Assembly (NCBI GenBank): GCA_017625155.1
Contig: JAGALP010000003.1
Coordinates: 248,001-312,000 of the forward strand
From: Paludibacteraceae bacterium
GTDB taxonomy: Bacteria > Bacteroidota > Bacteroidia > Bacteroidales > Paludibacteraceae
Direction: 5' to 3'
DNA length: 64,000 bases
Position numbers and translations under genes: made by a program. The notes under the pieces were generated by a model. It was not told where the DNA came from and did no database searches. It was given only the letters and a program-made list of their open reading frames with translations. Each line of letters begins with the position of its first letter. The first letter of the stretch is position 1. Below, one piece after another: positions 43,264 to 52,257 of this stretch.

Positions 43264-44304
43264 ATGCGGAATATGAGAGTATTGCTTCTTTTCACAGGTG
43301 GTACCATTTCGATGGTACGTGATGCAGAAACTGGCGCATTGCATCCCGCTGATATGCAAACATTCAAAGCTTTTGTACCAGAACTGTTTGCTGGAGATGT
43401 GCAAGTAGAAATGATTCCATTTGAGCCATTGCTGGATTCTTCGGACTTAAATCCTGATAATTGGCGACAAATGGCGTGTGTGGTACAGGAGAACTATGAT
43501 GCATATGATGGTTTTGTAATACTTCATGGTACTGATACGATGGCTTATTCAGCATCCGCATTGAGTTTTATGTTCGATAACTTGTGCAAGCCGATTGTTT
43601 TTACAGGTAGTCAGTTGCCTGTAGGAGTTTTGCGTTCTGATGCGAAAGAGAATATCTTGACTGCCATTGAGATAGCTGCGGCATACGATACAGATGGCAA
43701 TGCCATTGTGCCAGAGGTGGCGTTGTATATGGATGGAGAATTATATCGTGGTAATCGTGCTACCAAACGCAATGCTGAGCATTTTTCTGCATTCAACTCC
43801 TATAATTATCCCGCGCTCGCGCGTGCGGGCGTACATATTACCTATGACCGCCAACAGATTCGTCCGATAGGCAATATTGCTCGTCCGTTGCATGTGTTCA
43901 ATCGTTTCGATACACGAGTAGCGATACTCAAACTATTCCCGGGTATTACAGAAGATGTGGTGGCAGCAGTGCTCAATATCCCAGATTTGCGTGGTGTAGT
44001 CTTGGAAACCTTTGGTGCGGGAAATGCTCCTTCACATGAGTGGCTATATAAACGTTTGCGTGCTGCGGTAGAGCGTGGCGTGGTGATTGTGAATAAGACC
44101 CAATGCAATACGGGATCTGTCAGTATGGGGCAATATGCAGTAAGTCTCAATTTGCTAAAAGCAGGTGTGATTTCGGGATATGATATCACAACAGAGGCTT
44201 TGCTAACCAAGATGATGCACGTCTTGGGTGAATATGGTGAAGATTTAGTTAAAGTGAAAAAGATGTTATCGGTATCGCTTTGTGGCGAATTAACCAATGT
44301 ATAG
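43264..44304 (+). CDS. ansA: Asparaginase type I (cytoplasmic)
   Basis: 346 residues from ATG 43264, chosen because it is the first ATG after the promoter; 43273 is an alternative. It hydrolyses asparagine to aspartate and ammonia. Both catalytic threonine motifs are present: LLLFTGGTISMV near the N-terminus and VILHGTDTMAYSASAL (about residues 84-99). There is no signal peptide, as for the type I enzymes. It is followed 24 bp later by pepD, probably in one transcript. Confidence 0.94.
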   Translation: MRNMRVLLLFTGGTISMVRDAETGALHPADMQTFKAFVPELFAGDVQVEMIPFEPLLDSSDLNPDNWRQMACVVQENYDAYDGFVILHGTDTMAYSASALSFMFDNLCKPIVFTGSQLPVGVLRSDAKENILTAIEIAAAYDTDGNAIVPEVALYMDGELYRGNRATKRNAEHFSAFNSYNYPALARAGVHITYDRQQIRPIGNIARPLHVFNRFDTRVAILKLFPGITEDVVAAVLNIPDLRGVVLETFGAGNAPSHEWLYKRLRAAVERGVVIVNKTQCNTGSVSMGQYAVSLNLLKAGVISGYDITTEALLTKMMHVLGEYGEDLVKVKKMLSVSLCGELTNV

Positions 44305-44328
44305 TATAACCAAAAAATAACAAATCAT

Positions 44329-45768
44329 ATGAAGAACTTACAACCTCAAGGTCTTTGGAGTAATTTCTATGACCTTACTCAAATTCCACGTCCATCAGGA
44401 CAAAAGGAAGCTGTCAGTGCATTCCTCGCTAACTACGGTCGCTCGCTGGGTTTAGAAACTATCGTTGATGGTATTGGCAATGTGATTATCCGTAAACCTG
44501 CTAGCCCTGGCTATGAGAACCATCCAGGAGTAATCCTACAAGGGCACATGGATATGGTGCCACAGAAGAACAATGATACCAATTTTGATTTTGCTAAAGA
44601 CCCAATTGAAGCATATGTTGATGGTGAATGGGTAACAGCTAAAGGTACTACCTTGGGTGCAGATAATGGTATCGGTGTGGCTGCTGCTATGGCAATCTTG
44701 GCTGACAAGTCTGTGGTTCATCCACCATTGGAGGTGCTTGTGACCGTGGATGAGGAGACAGGTATGTACGGCGCATTTGCTCTGGAAGGTGGTCTGTTGC
44801 AAGGTAAGACCCTGCTTAATCTAGATTCTGAAGCGGAGGGCGAATTGTATGTGGGGTGTGCAGGTGGTGTGGATACTACTGCTAAATTCGCATACACTCC
44901 AGTAGAGGTGGAAGAGGGTGATGTGGCAGTAAAGGTAAGTGTGACTGGTTGCAAGGGTGGTCACTCGGGTTGTGATATTCATTTGCAACGTGCGAATGCG
45001 AATAAATTGTTGTTCCGTTTCTTGAAGGAGGCTGTGGCGAATTATGAGGCACGCTTAGCAAGTGTAGAGGGTGGTAGCTTACGCAATGCAATCCCACGCG
45101 AGGCATCGGCAGTAATCACTATCCCAGCAGAGGGATTGGATGATATTATGGATTTGGTGGCAGAATGTGAAGACCTCTTTATTGCTGAATACGATGGAGT
45201 AGAGGATAATATCCACTTCACTGCAGAGCAAGTTGAATGCCCAGTAACAGAGTTGCCCGAAGATGTACAAGATTTCTTGATTCATGCCATCACCGCATGT
45301 CCTCATGGTGTATATCGCGTCATCCCAGAGATGCCTGACGTAGTAGAGACTAGCAACAACTTGGCTATGCTCACCACAGAGAATAACTGTGTGACAGTTA
45401 TGTGCTTGACTCGTTCATCAGTAGAATCACGCAAGGAGGAGTTGCAAGAGATGATTCAATCTGTATTCGCTATGGCTGGTGCAGAAGTAGAGTTCTCTGG
45501 TTCGTATCCAGGTTGGAAACCAAATCTTAAAAGCCATATCTTAGAGGTGATGCAGCAAACGTATCAAACCAATTATGGTGTTGATCCGCGTGTAATCATT
45601 ATCCACGCTGGATTAGAGTGTGGCATCATTGGTCGCAACTATCCAGGTATGGATATGATTTCTTTTGGTCCTACCATCAAGTATCCTCACTCGCCAGATG
45701 AGCGTGTAAACATCGCAACAGTGGCCAAGTTCTACGAGTTTTTGCTTGCTACGCTGAAAGCATTGTAA
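44329..45768 (+). CDS. pepD: Aminoacyl-histidine dipeptidase PepD (M20)
   Basis: 479 residues, the normal length. Cleaves dipeptides such as Xaa-His. Zinc-ligand motifs of family M20: GVILQGHMDMVPQ, LGADNGIGVAAAMAIL, VDEETGMYGAFAL and the HAGLECGIIG near the C-terminus. It completes a run of peptide and amino acid catabolic genes. A palindromic terminator follows 20 bp after the stop. Confidence 0.96.
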   Translation: MKNLQPQGLWSNFYDLTQIPRPSGQKEAVSAFLANYGRSLGLETIVDGIGNVIIRKPASPGYENHPGVILQGHMDMVPQKNNDTNFDFAKDPIEAYVDGEWVTAKGTTLGADNGIGVAAAMAILADKSVVHPPLEVLVTVDEETGMYGAFALEGGLLQGKTLLNLDSEAEGELYVGCAGGVDTTAKFAYTPVEVEEGDVAVKVSVTGCKGGHSGCDIHLQRANANKLLFRFLKEAVANYEARLASVEGGSLRNAIPREASAVITIPAEGLDDIMDLVAECEDLFIAEYDGVEDNIHFTAEQVECPVTELPEDVQDFLIHAITACPHGVYRVIPEMPDVVETSNNLAMLTTENNCVTVMCLTRSSVESRKEELQEMIQSVFAMAGAEVEFSGSYPGWKPNLKSHILEVMQQTYQTNYGVDPRVIIIHAGLECGIIGRNYPGMDMISFGPTIKYPHSPDERVNIATVAKFYEFLLATLKAL

Positions 45769-45787
45769 TATAATCGTGCATAAATGC

Positions 45788-45820
45788 AATAGGAGATATC
45801 CGCGGATATCTCCTATTTTT
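45788..45820 (+). terminator. Palindromic terminator after pepD
   Basis: Thirty bases (45788-45817) form a full palindrome (AATAGGAGATATCC and its complement meet at CGCG), followed by TTT. Confidence 0.85.
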
Positions 45821-45882
45821 CTGGTCGAAATGAGGGTGCTTGTAAAAAAAATGATAGAAAATTGCATTTTTTTTTCAAATTA

Positions 45883-45914
45883 TTTGGTCAGTTCAAAAAA
45901 AAGCAGTACCTTTG
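45883..45914 (+). promoter_or_regulatory. tRNA-Asp promoter
   Basis: TTTGGTCAGTTCAAAAAAAA then GCAGTACCTTTGC (-7 box 45907-45914). Nearly identical to the rplU promoter at 49681-49712. Confidence 0.85.
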
Positions 45915-45951
45915 CACCCGCTTTCGAAAAGGAAGTGTGAAATACATAATT

Positions 45952-46025
45952 GGTGCGGTAGTTCAGTTGGTTAGAATACATGCCTGTCACGCATGGGGTC
46001 GCGAGTTCGAGTCTCGTCCGCACCG
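45952..46025 (+). tRNA. tRNA-Asp (anticodon GTC)
   Basis: 74 nt. The acceptor arms GGTGCGG and CCGCACC pair, with discriminator G. The anticodon stem CATGC / GCATG holds the loop CTGTCAC, giving GTC. T-arm GCGAG-TTCGAGT-CTCGT. No encoded CCA. Confidence 0.95.
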
Positions 46026-46027
46026 CG

Positions 46028-46057
46028 AAGAAGATGCAAGCGCATCTTCTTTTGTTT
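46028..46057 (+). terminator. Terminator after tRNA-Asp
   Basis: 10-bp stem AAGAAGATGC / GCATCTTCTT with AAGC loop, then TTGTTTTTT. Confidence 0.88.
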
Positions 46058-46191
46058 TTTCATATCATAAGTTCATAGGCTGAGTATATACACCATGCCA
46101 CAGATAAACTCTGTTTTCGGGCACTTTTTGCTACATTGACTTTGCAAAAACATGAAAAATATGTTATAAAACATGTTTTTTGAGCGAAATA

Positions 46192-46223
46192 TTTGGTGGA
46201 TATGTGAAAAAGCACTACCTTTG
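46192..46223 (+). promoter_or_regulatory. Promoter of small RNA copy 2
   Basis: TTTGG (46192-46196) and TACCTTTG (46216-46223), matching the promoter of copy 1 base for base at most positions. Confidence 0.8.
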
Positions 46224-46229
46224 CATCGT

Positions 46230-46298
46230 GTTTTTCATGGTATTAGATTTAAGGTTAAGTAAGAGATTGGGTTGTCGAGAGGACAATCCTTCTTTTTT
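46230..46298 (+). ncRNA. Candidate ~70-nt small RNA, copy 2
   Basis: CATGGTATTAGATTTAAGGT, TTAAGTAAGAGATT and terminator GGGTTGTC-GAGAG-GACAATCC with TTCTTTTTTT. See copy 1 at 14498-14566. About 130 bp remain between it and ftsK, occupied by the ftsK promoter. Confidence 0.6.
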
Positions 46299-46330
46299 TA
46301 TATACTTTCGACATCTTTTCTTGCATCGTA

Positions 46331-46362
46331 TTTGCATATATGCATTTTTTTTTGTAATTTTG
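46331..46362 (+). promoter_or_regulatory. Promoter of ftsK
   Basis: TTTGC at -33 with a TATATGCAT spacer and T run, TAATTTTG at -7 (46355-46362). Leader about 60 nt. Confidence 0.75.
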
Positions 46363-46427
46363 CACGCTTTTTATGAAACAACGACAATTGTATCAATCTC
46401 CTAAATAACTATGAAGTATAATTAATT

Positions 46428-48935
46428 ATGGCAAGACGAATAACAAGACCTACAGTACCCACTAATTCAGGTGCACGACAAAAAAACATTACGGTAGAGA
46501 AATCAGGATTCAAAGATTTTGTTTTATCCTCTCGGGATATGGTGATGAGCCAGCGTTTCCGTTTGGCATTAGGAATCCTATTAATAGCCATCACGCTGAT
46601 GCTGGTGATAGCTTATATTAGTTTTTTCTTTACGGGTGCAAATGATTTTTCGATTATTGAGCAAGCAGACGCACGTCGCGATATGCGCAATGATATTCAA
46701 AATGCTTTGGGATTGCCAGGTGCAGTTATCTCACGTTGGCTGATTGATGGCACGTTTGGTTTGGTGTCATTAGCAGCCTTGATAGCACTTGCGTTATATG
46801 CTATACGTATGGTGACGGAGTTTTCTCTCAAGCGTCTGCGCCTGTTGTTTATTACCCTTTTTACATTGCTCTGGGGTTCTGTTGTGTTAGGTTTTGCTCA
46901 GCAGATGACAGGTATTGGTTCTTTCTTCCGTTGGGGTGGAAAATTCGGCGAAATGGTGGCAGTATGGGCGATGTCGTATGTGCAATGGCTGGGGTTGTTG
47001 CTGATATTGATAGCCGTATTGGTAGTGTTCTTGATTGTGGTAGATAAGCACTTTGTGGAGCATTGTCAGCAGTTTGGGCAATGGATTGTAGGTTTGTTCA
47101 AGAAATCTGAATCATCTGAATCACCCGACTTGCCTAATGAACCTGAAAGTACGGATAATGTTATTGACATTGTCATTGACCCCCAATCTGAAGAAGAAAT
47201 CGAAGAGATTGATGATAGTGACATTCCTTCTCTTGACTTCGCTCCTATTGAGATAGAAGAGCCTACTCCAGAAGCAGTTTCCGAAAAGCGAATAGAACCA
47301 GAGGAGGAAGTGAATATTTCGGTAGAAGAAGTCAAAGAGGTAGAACTCTCCGAGGATGACCCTGAATACCTGCTCAAAAAACTCGGTCCATACGACCCAC
47401 GTAAGGATTTGGAACACTACAAGTTCCCATCGCTGTCGTTGCTGAAAGTCTATGACAACGAGACTGCACCCGTCATCAACCAAGAGGAGCAACAAGCCAA
47501 TGCCAACCGCATTGTAACTACCTTGCGCAATTATGGCATTGAGATTGAGTCGATTAAAGCGACTGTAGGTCCTACCGTAACGCTCTATGAGATTGTGCCT
47601 CAGGCAGGTGTGCGTATCTCGAAGATTCAGAACTTGGAGAACGATATTATGCTCTCGCTCTCGGCGATGGGTATTCGTATCATCGCCCCTATTCCAGGCA
47701 AAGGTACGATCGGTATTGAGGTGCCCAACGAGAAGCCACAAGTAGTGTCCATGCACTCGGTGATTGCCTCTAAACGCTTCCAAGAGGAGCAAAAAATGAA
47801 GTTGCCAATCTCTATCGGACGCACTATCACCAACGAGGTGTTTATGTTCGACTTGGCCAAGACCCCTCACCTCCTTGTGGCAGGTGCTACGGGACAAGGA
47901 AAGTCAGTCGCTATCAATGCGATTATCACTTCGCTCCTCTACAAGAAGCACCCAGCAGAATTGAAGTTTGTGATGGTGGACCCAAAGATGGTAGAGTTTG
48001 CTCCATACAAACCACTGCTCCGTCACTATCTGGCTGCTACTCCTGACACCGAAGATGAGAATATCGTCATTGTGGATTGCGATAAGGTGGTTAATACCCT
48101 CAATTCGCTTGTGATTGAGATGGAGAACCGCTACAAACTGCTGATGGATGCAGGTGTGCGCAATCTAGAAGACTACAACGATAAGTTTGTGTCCCGCCGC
48201 TTGAATCCAGAAAAGCTCGTTGCTGAATCACTCCACCACCAGTTCTTGCCATATATCGTGATCATCATCGATGAGTATGGCGACTTTATCATGCAAGCAG
48301 GCAAGCAAGTGGAGACACCTATCGCACGTATCACGCAGAAAGCGCGTGCCGTGGGTATGCACATGATTCTCGCTACCCAACGTCCGTCAGTAAATATCGT
48401 GACGGGTGTCATCAAAGCGAATATCCCAACGCGTATCGCCTTGCGCACACAATCCGTAGTAGATTCGCGCACCGTGCTTGACACCAAGGGTGCAGACCAA
48501 CTCATTGGTCGAGGCGACATGCTCTATTCGGGCAATGGCAATATCACCCGTCTGCAATGTGCTTTTGTGGATACGCCAGAGGTGGACGCTATTGTGGAAC
48601 ATATTGAGAAACAGCAACATTACTTCGAGCCATATCAATTGCCAGAGTACATCCCAGAGGGTAGCGAAGGCGAAGCATTGGCACCTGGCGCGGTGGATCT
48701 GAAACGCCTTGACCCAATGTTTGCGGACGTGGCGCGCTATGTGGTGACCAAACAAGAGGGTTCTACCTCGCGCCTGCAACGTGCATTTGAGATTGGCTAT
48801 AACCGCGCAGGCAAACTCTCCGACCAACTCGAAGCTGCAGGCATTGTAGGACCAAACAAAGGTCCAAAGGGGCGCGATGTATTGATTCAAAGTTTGGATG
48901 AATTGGATAAGAAATTAGAGGAACTCGGATGTTGA
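46428..48935 (+). CDS. ftsK: DNA translocase FtsK
   Basis: 835 residues. Four membrane helices in the first 210 residues, an acidic linker (about 225-320), the motor domain (330-760; Walker A VAGATGQGKSVA about 485-496, Walker B VIIIDEYGDF, RIALRTQSVVDSRTVLD), and the winged gamma domain (about 770-830, SRLQRAFEIGYNRAGKLSDQ) that reads KOPS/orienting sequences. It clears DNA from the division septum and activates chromosome dimer resolution. Short linker form typical of Bacteroidota. It precedes a LolA-like gene, a conserved neighbour. Confidence 0.97.
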   Translation: MARRITRPTVPTNSGARQKNITVEKSGFKDFVLSSRDMVMSQRFRLALGILLIAITLMLVIAYISFFFTGANDFSIIEQADARRDMRNDIQNALGLPGAVISRWLIDGTFGLVSLAALIALALYAIRMVTEFSLKRLRLLFITLFTLLWGSVVLGFAQQMTGIGSFFRWGGKFGEMVAVWAMSYVQWLGLLLILIAVLVVFLIVVDKHFVEHCQQFGQWIVGLFKKSESSESPDLPNEPESTDNVIDIVIDPQSEEEIEEIDDSDIPSLDFAPIEIEEPTPEAVSEKRIEPEEEVNISVEEVKEVELSEDDPEYLLKKLGPYDPRKDLEHYKFPSLSLLKVYDNETAPVINQEEQQANANRIVTTLRNYGIEIESIKATVGPTVTLYEIVPQAGVRISKIQNLENDIMLSLSAMGIRIIAPIPGKGTIGIEVPNEKPQVVSMHSVIASKRFQEEQKMKLPISIGRTITNEVFMFDLAKTPHLLVAGATGQGKSVAINAIITSLLYKKHPAELKFVMVDPKMVEFAPYKPLLRHYLAATPDTEDENIVIVDCDKVVNTLNSLVIEMENRYKLLMDAGVRNLEDYNDKFVSRRLNPEKLVAESLHHQFLPYIVIIIDEYGDFIMQAGKQVETPIARITQKARAVGMHMILATQRPSVNIVTGVIKANIPTRIALRTQSVVDSRTVLDTKGADQLIGRGDMLYSGNGNITRLQCAFVDTPEVDAIVEHIEKQQHYFEPYQLPEYIPEGSEGEALAPGAVDLKRLDPMFADVARYVVTKQEGSTSRLQRAFEIGYNRAGKLSDQLEAAGIVGPNKGPKGRDVLIQSLDELDKKLEELGC

Positions 48936-48997
48936 GTAAGAAGATATCTTAGTAGCTGTTGAGTGTCTATAGAATGGCTGTTAGTTACTTGATAACT

Positions 48998-49030
48998 ACG
49001 GCAACGACACGGCAACGACACGGCAACGAG
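48998..49030. repeat. Three 11-bp units (ACGGCAACGAC)
   Basis: ACGGCAACGAC, ACGGCAACGAC, ACGGCAACGAG in tandem, 41 bp before the lolA-like ATG. Confidence 0.85.
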
Positions 49031-49071
49031 ATTGGCTTACTCTGAGAGAAAACTACAATATTTATAACGTT

Positions 49072-49626
49072 ATGAAGTTACTACTAATCATACTTACCGT
49101 TCTGCAATCGCTTTTGGCGGCATTGGAGCAAAAGACGTTGGTTTCGGATTTTTCAATCAGCATAGCCGAGCAGCAAGCGCAACCCATGACCTACACGGGC
49201 GATTTGGTTATGCACGGCAAGCAATTTACACTGAGTATGTTTGCTATGGATGCTGCCTATGATGGTAACACCTTATATATGTATAGCGAAGATACGGAGG
49301 AACTAACTCTCTCCACGCCTGCGGAAGAAGAATTGTTGCAAACCAATCCGTTCCTTTATGCACAAACTCTCTTGCCCGTATGCCAATATACAGAGAAACA
49401 AGTAGGCGACAAGACACAAATGACTCTAACCCCCAACGACCAATCGGCAGGAATAGCGAAGTTTGTGCTGCGCGTGGAAACAACGACGTTGTTGCCCACT
49501 AACGTGGAGATTCACGAAATAGATGGCAAACTCACCACGCTGCGTTTCAACAATGCTCACTACACAGATGAAACACCCACTTTCACTATCGAAAAAGAAG
49601 GTGCCTTTATTAACGATTTGAGATAA
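49072..49626 (+). CDS. LolA-like outer-membrane lipoprotein carrier
   Basis: 184 residues with a signal peptide (about 1-17). The rest is beta-rich with the LolA order (LVSDFSISIAEQQ, YTGDLVMHGKQFTLSM, DGNTLYMYSEDTEELTLSTP) and a final Asp-Leu-Arg. LolA carries lipoproteins through the periplasm to the outer membrane. It follows ftsK by 136 bp, the usual order in Bacteroidales. The sequence is diverged, so the assignment rests on layout and context as well. Confidence 0.75.
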   Translation: MKLLLIILTVLQSLLAALEQKTLVSDFSISIAEQQAQPMTYTGDLVMHGKQFTLSMFAMDAAYDGNTLYMYSEDTEELTLSTPAEEELLQTNPFLYAQTLLPVCQYTEKQVGDKTQMTLTPNDQSAGIAKFVLRVETTTLLPTNVEIHEIDGKLTTLRFNNAHYTDETPTFTIEKEGAFINDLR

Positions 49627-49680
49627 AACGGGGTGATTGCCGCCCAAAATAATATAAAAAACGCAAAAACGTAAAAAATA

Positions 49681-49712
49681 TTTGGTCAGTTCAAAAAAAA
49701 GTAGTACCTTTG
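49681..49712 (+). promoter_or_regulatory. Promoter of rplU-rpmA
   Basis: TTTGGTCAGTTCAAAAAAAA then GTAGTACCTTTGC (-7 box 49705-49712), the strong type shared with tRNA-Asp. Confidence 0.85.
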
Positions 49713-49719
49713 CACGCTT

Positions 49720-49842
49720 TTTCGGCTTTTAGGCTCCTAAGTAGCGCTGCCGAGGGGACGGATGATACTCATTTCGGGTATGCCAACGTCGATGACTCCG
49801 CATCTCGCCTGACCGATGTAACTAATTAAAACATTTAAGTAA
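49720..49842 (+). promoter_or_regulatory. Long 5' leader of rplU, possible autoregulatory RNA
   Basis: About 120 nt. A TTCGGC / GCCGAG pairing encloses AGG-CT-CCT, followed by CATC...GATG and ATAC...GTAT arms. L21 leaders in other phyla bind ribosomal protein; here the idea is inferred from length and possible pairing only. Confidence 0.35.
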
Positions 49843-50160
49843 ATGTACGCAATTGTAGAAATGCAAGGCCTCCAATACCGTGTTGAGGCTGGCAAGAAAC
49901 TCTTTGTTAACCGCATGGCAACTGAGAAGGGTGCTGAGGTAACATTCGAGAAAGTGCTTCTCGTTGACAATGACGGAGAAGTGAAAGTAGGTACTCCTGT
50001 TGTAGAGGGTGCAAAAGTGGTTTGCGAAGTACTCGACAATGAGTGCCGTGGCGAGAAAGTTCTCGTTTTCCACAAAAAACGCCGCAAAGGCTATCGTAAA
50101 TTGAACGGCCATCGTCAAGATTTGACCAATCTCGTTGTTAAGGAGATCGTTTTGGCTTAA
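49843..50160 (+). CDS. rplU: Ribosomal protein bL21
   Basis: 105 residues: [20 protein letters not shown], a central beta barrel, and the C-terminal [20 protein letters not shown] segment that binds 23S rRNA. Codons are highly biased. It is followed 35 bp later by rpmA, the universal order. Confidence 0.97.
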   Translation: MYAIVEMQGLQYRVEAGKKLFVNRMATEKGAEVTFEKVLLVDNDGEVKVGTPVVEGAKVVCEVLDNECRGEKVLVFHKKRRKGYRKLNGHRQDLTNLVVKEIVLA

Positions 50161-50195
50161 TTGTTTAACCTTTTTAAAAGCAAAGTTTAAGAGAT

Positions 50196-50459
50196 ATGGC
50201 ACATAAGAAAGGTGTCGGTAGTTCCAAGAACGGCCGTGAATCAGAAAGCAAACGACTTGGTGTAAAAATCTTTGGTGGTCAATTCGCTAAAGCTGGTAAC
50301 ATCATCGTACGTCAACGTGGTACTGTACACAACCCAGGCGAGAACATCGGTATGGGTTCTGACCACACTCTTTTCGCTCTTACAGATGGTATCGTATGCT
50401 TCCAAAAGAAGCGTAACAACAAATCTTACGTATCTATCCAACCTATTGCTGAGGCATAA
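50196..50459 (+). CDS. rpmA: Ribosomal protein bL27
   Basis: 87 residues beginning [20 protein letters not shown], then [20 protein letters not shown]. The N-terminus starts directly with AHKKG, so there is no cleavable N-terminal extension as found in Firmicutes. The end is followed by a terminator. Confidence 0.97.
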   Translation: MAHKKGVGSSKNGRESESKRLGVKIFGGQFAKAGNIIVRQRGTVHNPGENIGMGSDHTLFALTDGIVCFQKKRNNKSYVSIQPIAEA

Positions 50460-50479
50460 TCGGATAGAGAAATAAACTG

Positions 50480-50530
50480 AAATTTCTCCTACCGATTGCA
50501 TACGCAATTCGGCAGGAGAAATTTGTTTTA
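50480..50530 (+). terminator. Terminator after rpmA
   Basis: Long stem: AAATTTCTCCT and CCGATTGC pair with GCAATTCGG and AGGAGAAATTT (one internal mismatch), then GTTTTA. Confidence 0.85.
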
Positions 50531-50539
50531 TTTACACAT

Positions 50540-50610
50540 TAACGTGAATGAAGTGAGCTACCAACGCGAAGCCATTTTCGCAAAGCCACTAACGTGAACA
50601 AAGTGAACAA
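50540..50610. repeat. Direct repeat TAACGTGAA with hairpin before serS
   Basis: TAACGTGAA at 50540-50548 and 50590-50598, each followed by AAGTGA within a few bases, with GCGAAGCCATTTTCGC between. Similar plan to the seed/palindrome arrays. It ends just before the serS ATG. Confidence 0.5.
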
Positions 50611-50615
50611 ATAGT

Positions 50616-51968
50616 ATGCTGACTTTAAAACAAATTTACGACAACAAAGCCGCCATCATCGCAGGCTTAGAGAAAAAGCACTTTGCCAATGCAGCAGAAA
50701 CCATAGAGCAGGTCATTGCCCTTGATACGGAGCGCAAAGCTGCTCAACAAAAGAAAGATGCTGCTTCAGCAGAGATGAATAAGATCTCTAAATCAATCGG
50801 CGCACTCATGGCGCAAGGCAAAAAAGAAGAGGCAGAAGCGGCTAAAGCACAAACGGGTGCGCTCAAGCAAGCCATCCCTGGCTTCGAACAAGAGATGGCA
50901 AAAGCAGAAGATGCCCTTACTGCTCTCCTGCTCACTATCCCTAACGTGCCATACGACCTCGTACCAGAGGGCGGTAGTGCTGAGGATAACCTCGTCGTGA
51001 AAATCGGCAACTGGGCTAACCAACCTATGCTTGACAAACTTGCTGCCGAAGGCACTATCGCAATCCGCGATTGGGATAACGCTACCGACGAACAACTTGC
51101 CAACAACGATAAACTTCCTCACTGGGAGTTGGCAAAAAAATACAATCTTATTGACTTTGATTTAGGTGTCAAAATTTCTGGCGCAGGCTTCCCTGTATAT
51201 ATAGGTATGGGCGCGCGCCTGCAACGCGCGTTAATCAACTTCTTCCTCGCGGAAGCAAGTAAAGCGGGCTATACCGAAATTATGCCTCCTACAGTAGTTA
51301 ATGAAGCCAGTGGTTACGGCACAGGACAACTCCCTGATAAAGAGGGACAAATGTACCACTGCCAACTCGACAACCTCTATCTTATTCCTACAGCCGAGGT
51401 ACCTGTTACCAATATCTACCGTGACGTCATCATCGAAGAGGCGCAATTGCCTATCAAGAACTGCGCTTACACCCAATGCTTCCGTCGCGAGGCAGGTTCG
51501 TATGGTAAGGATGTGCGTGGACTCAACCGCCTCCACGAGTTCAGTAAGGTGGAGATCGTGCGTATAGACACTCCAGAGCATTCCGATGCAAGCCATAAAG
51601 AGATGTTAGAGCATGTAGAAGGATTGCTCCAAAAACTCGAACTCCCTTATCGCGTTCTCCGCCTTAGTGGTGGCGATATGTCCTTTACCGCAGCACTCTG
51701 CTATGACTTCGAGGTGTATTCCGAGGCACAACACCGTTGGTTGGAGGTGTCTTCTACTTCTAATTTCGACACCTATCAAGCTAATCGCTTGCACTGCCGT
51801 TACCGACGATCTGAAGATAAGAAGGTAACGCTCTGCCACACCCTCAACGGTTCGGCATTGGCGTTGCCTCGAATTGTGGCTGCGCTTCTCGAAAACAACC
51901 AAACACCAGAGGGCATCCGTATTCCTGCTGCATTGCAACCGTATATGGGCTGTGAGATGATTAAATAG
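50616..51968 (+). CDS. serS: Seryl-tRNA synthetase
   Basis: 450 residues, somewhat longer than the usual 425. N-terminal coiled-coil arm (about 1-110) that holds the tRNA-Ser variable loop; class II core with motif 2 FRREAGSYGKDVRGLNRLHEF and motif 3 GSALALPRIVAALLENNQ. Charges tRNA-Ser (and tRNA-Sec where present) with serine. It lies after rpmA with a terminator between, so it probably uses a promoter I cannot define. Confidence 0.97.
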   Translation: MLTLKQIYDNKAAIIAGLEKKHFANAAETIEQVIALDTERKAAQQKKDAASAEMNKISKSIGALMAQGKKEEAEAAKAQTGALKQAIPGFEQEMAKAEDALTALLLTIPNVPYDLVPEGGSAEDNLVVKIGNWANQPMLDKLAAEGTIAIRDWDNATDEQLANNDKLPHWELAKKYNLIDFDLGVKISGAGFPVYIGMGARLQRALINFFLAEASKAGYTEIMPPTVVNEASGYGTGQLPDKEGQMYHCQLDNLYLIPTAEVPVTNIYRDVIIEEAQLPIKNCAYTQCFRREAGSYGKDVRGLNRLHEFSKVEIVRIDTPEHSDASHKEMLEHVEGLLQKLELPYRVLRLSGGDMSFTAALCYDFEVYSEAQHRWLEVSSTSNFDTYQANRLHCRYRRSEDKKVTLCHTLNGSALALPRIVAALLENNQTPEGIRIPAALQPYMGCEMIK

Positions 51969-52028
51969 AGTGGAGTATATGTGAGATAGAAGATAATTTA
52001 TAGCATAGAATTACCAACTCGAATAATT

Positions 52029-52067
52029 AAAACGTCTGCCCAATCAATGGTTGAGTAGGCGTTTTTT
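52029..52067 (+). terminator. Terminator after serS
   Basis: AAAACGTCTGCCCAATCA pairs with TGGTTGAGTAGGCGTTTT with G-U pairs only, then TT. Confidence 0.8.
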
Positions 52068-52130
52068 ATGTTGTAAAACATATAAAATAACTATCAAATA
52101 TGTTAAAAAACACATTTTTTTGACAAATAA

Positions 52131-52162
52131 TTTGGTAAATTAAAAAAAAAGCAGTAACTTTG
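52131..52162 (+). promoter_or_regulatory. Promoter of the SusC/SusD locus
   Basis: TTTGGTAAATTAAAAAAAAA then GCAGTAACTTTGC (-7 box 52155-52162). The leader is about 90 nt. Upstream A/T stretch ATATGTTAAAAAACAC resembles the region before the small RNA promoters. Confidence 0.8.
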
Positions 52163-52257
52163 CGCGATTTTTATCGTCTTCGAAAGAGTATGCTCTCGCA
52201 GAGGCGGCGAATAATTGTATATACGAATTAGAAATAACAATAAAAACAATAATTATA

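Noticed and set aside
45862..46083. 73-residue open frame over tRNA-Asp
   Set aside because: It is the tRNA gene and its promoter read as codons.
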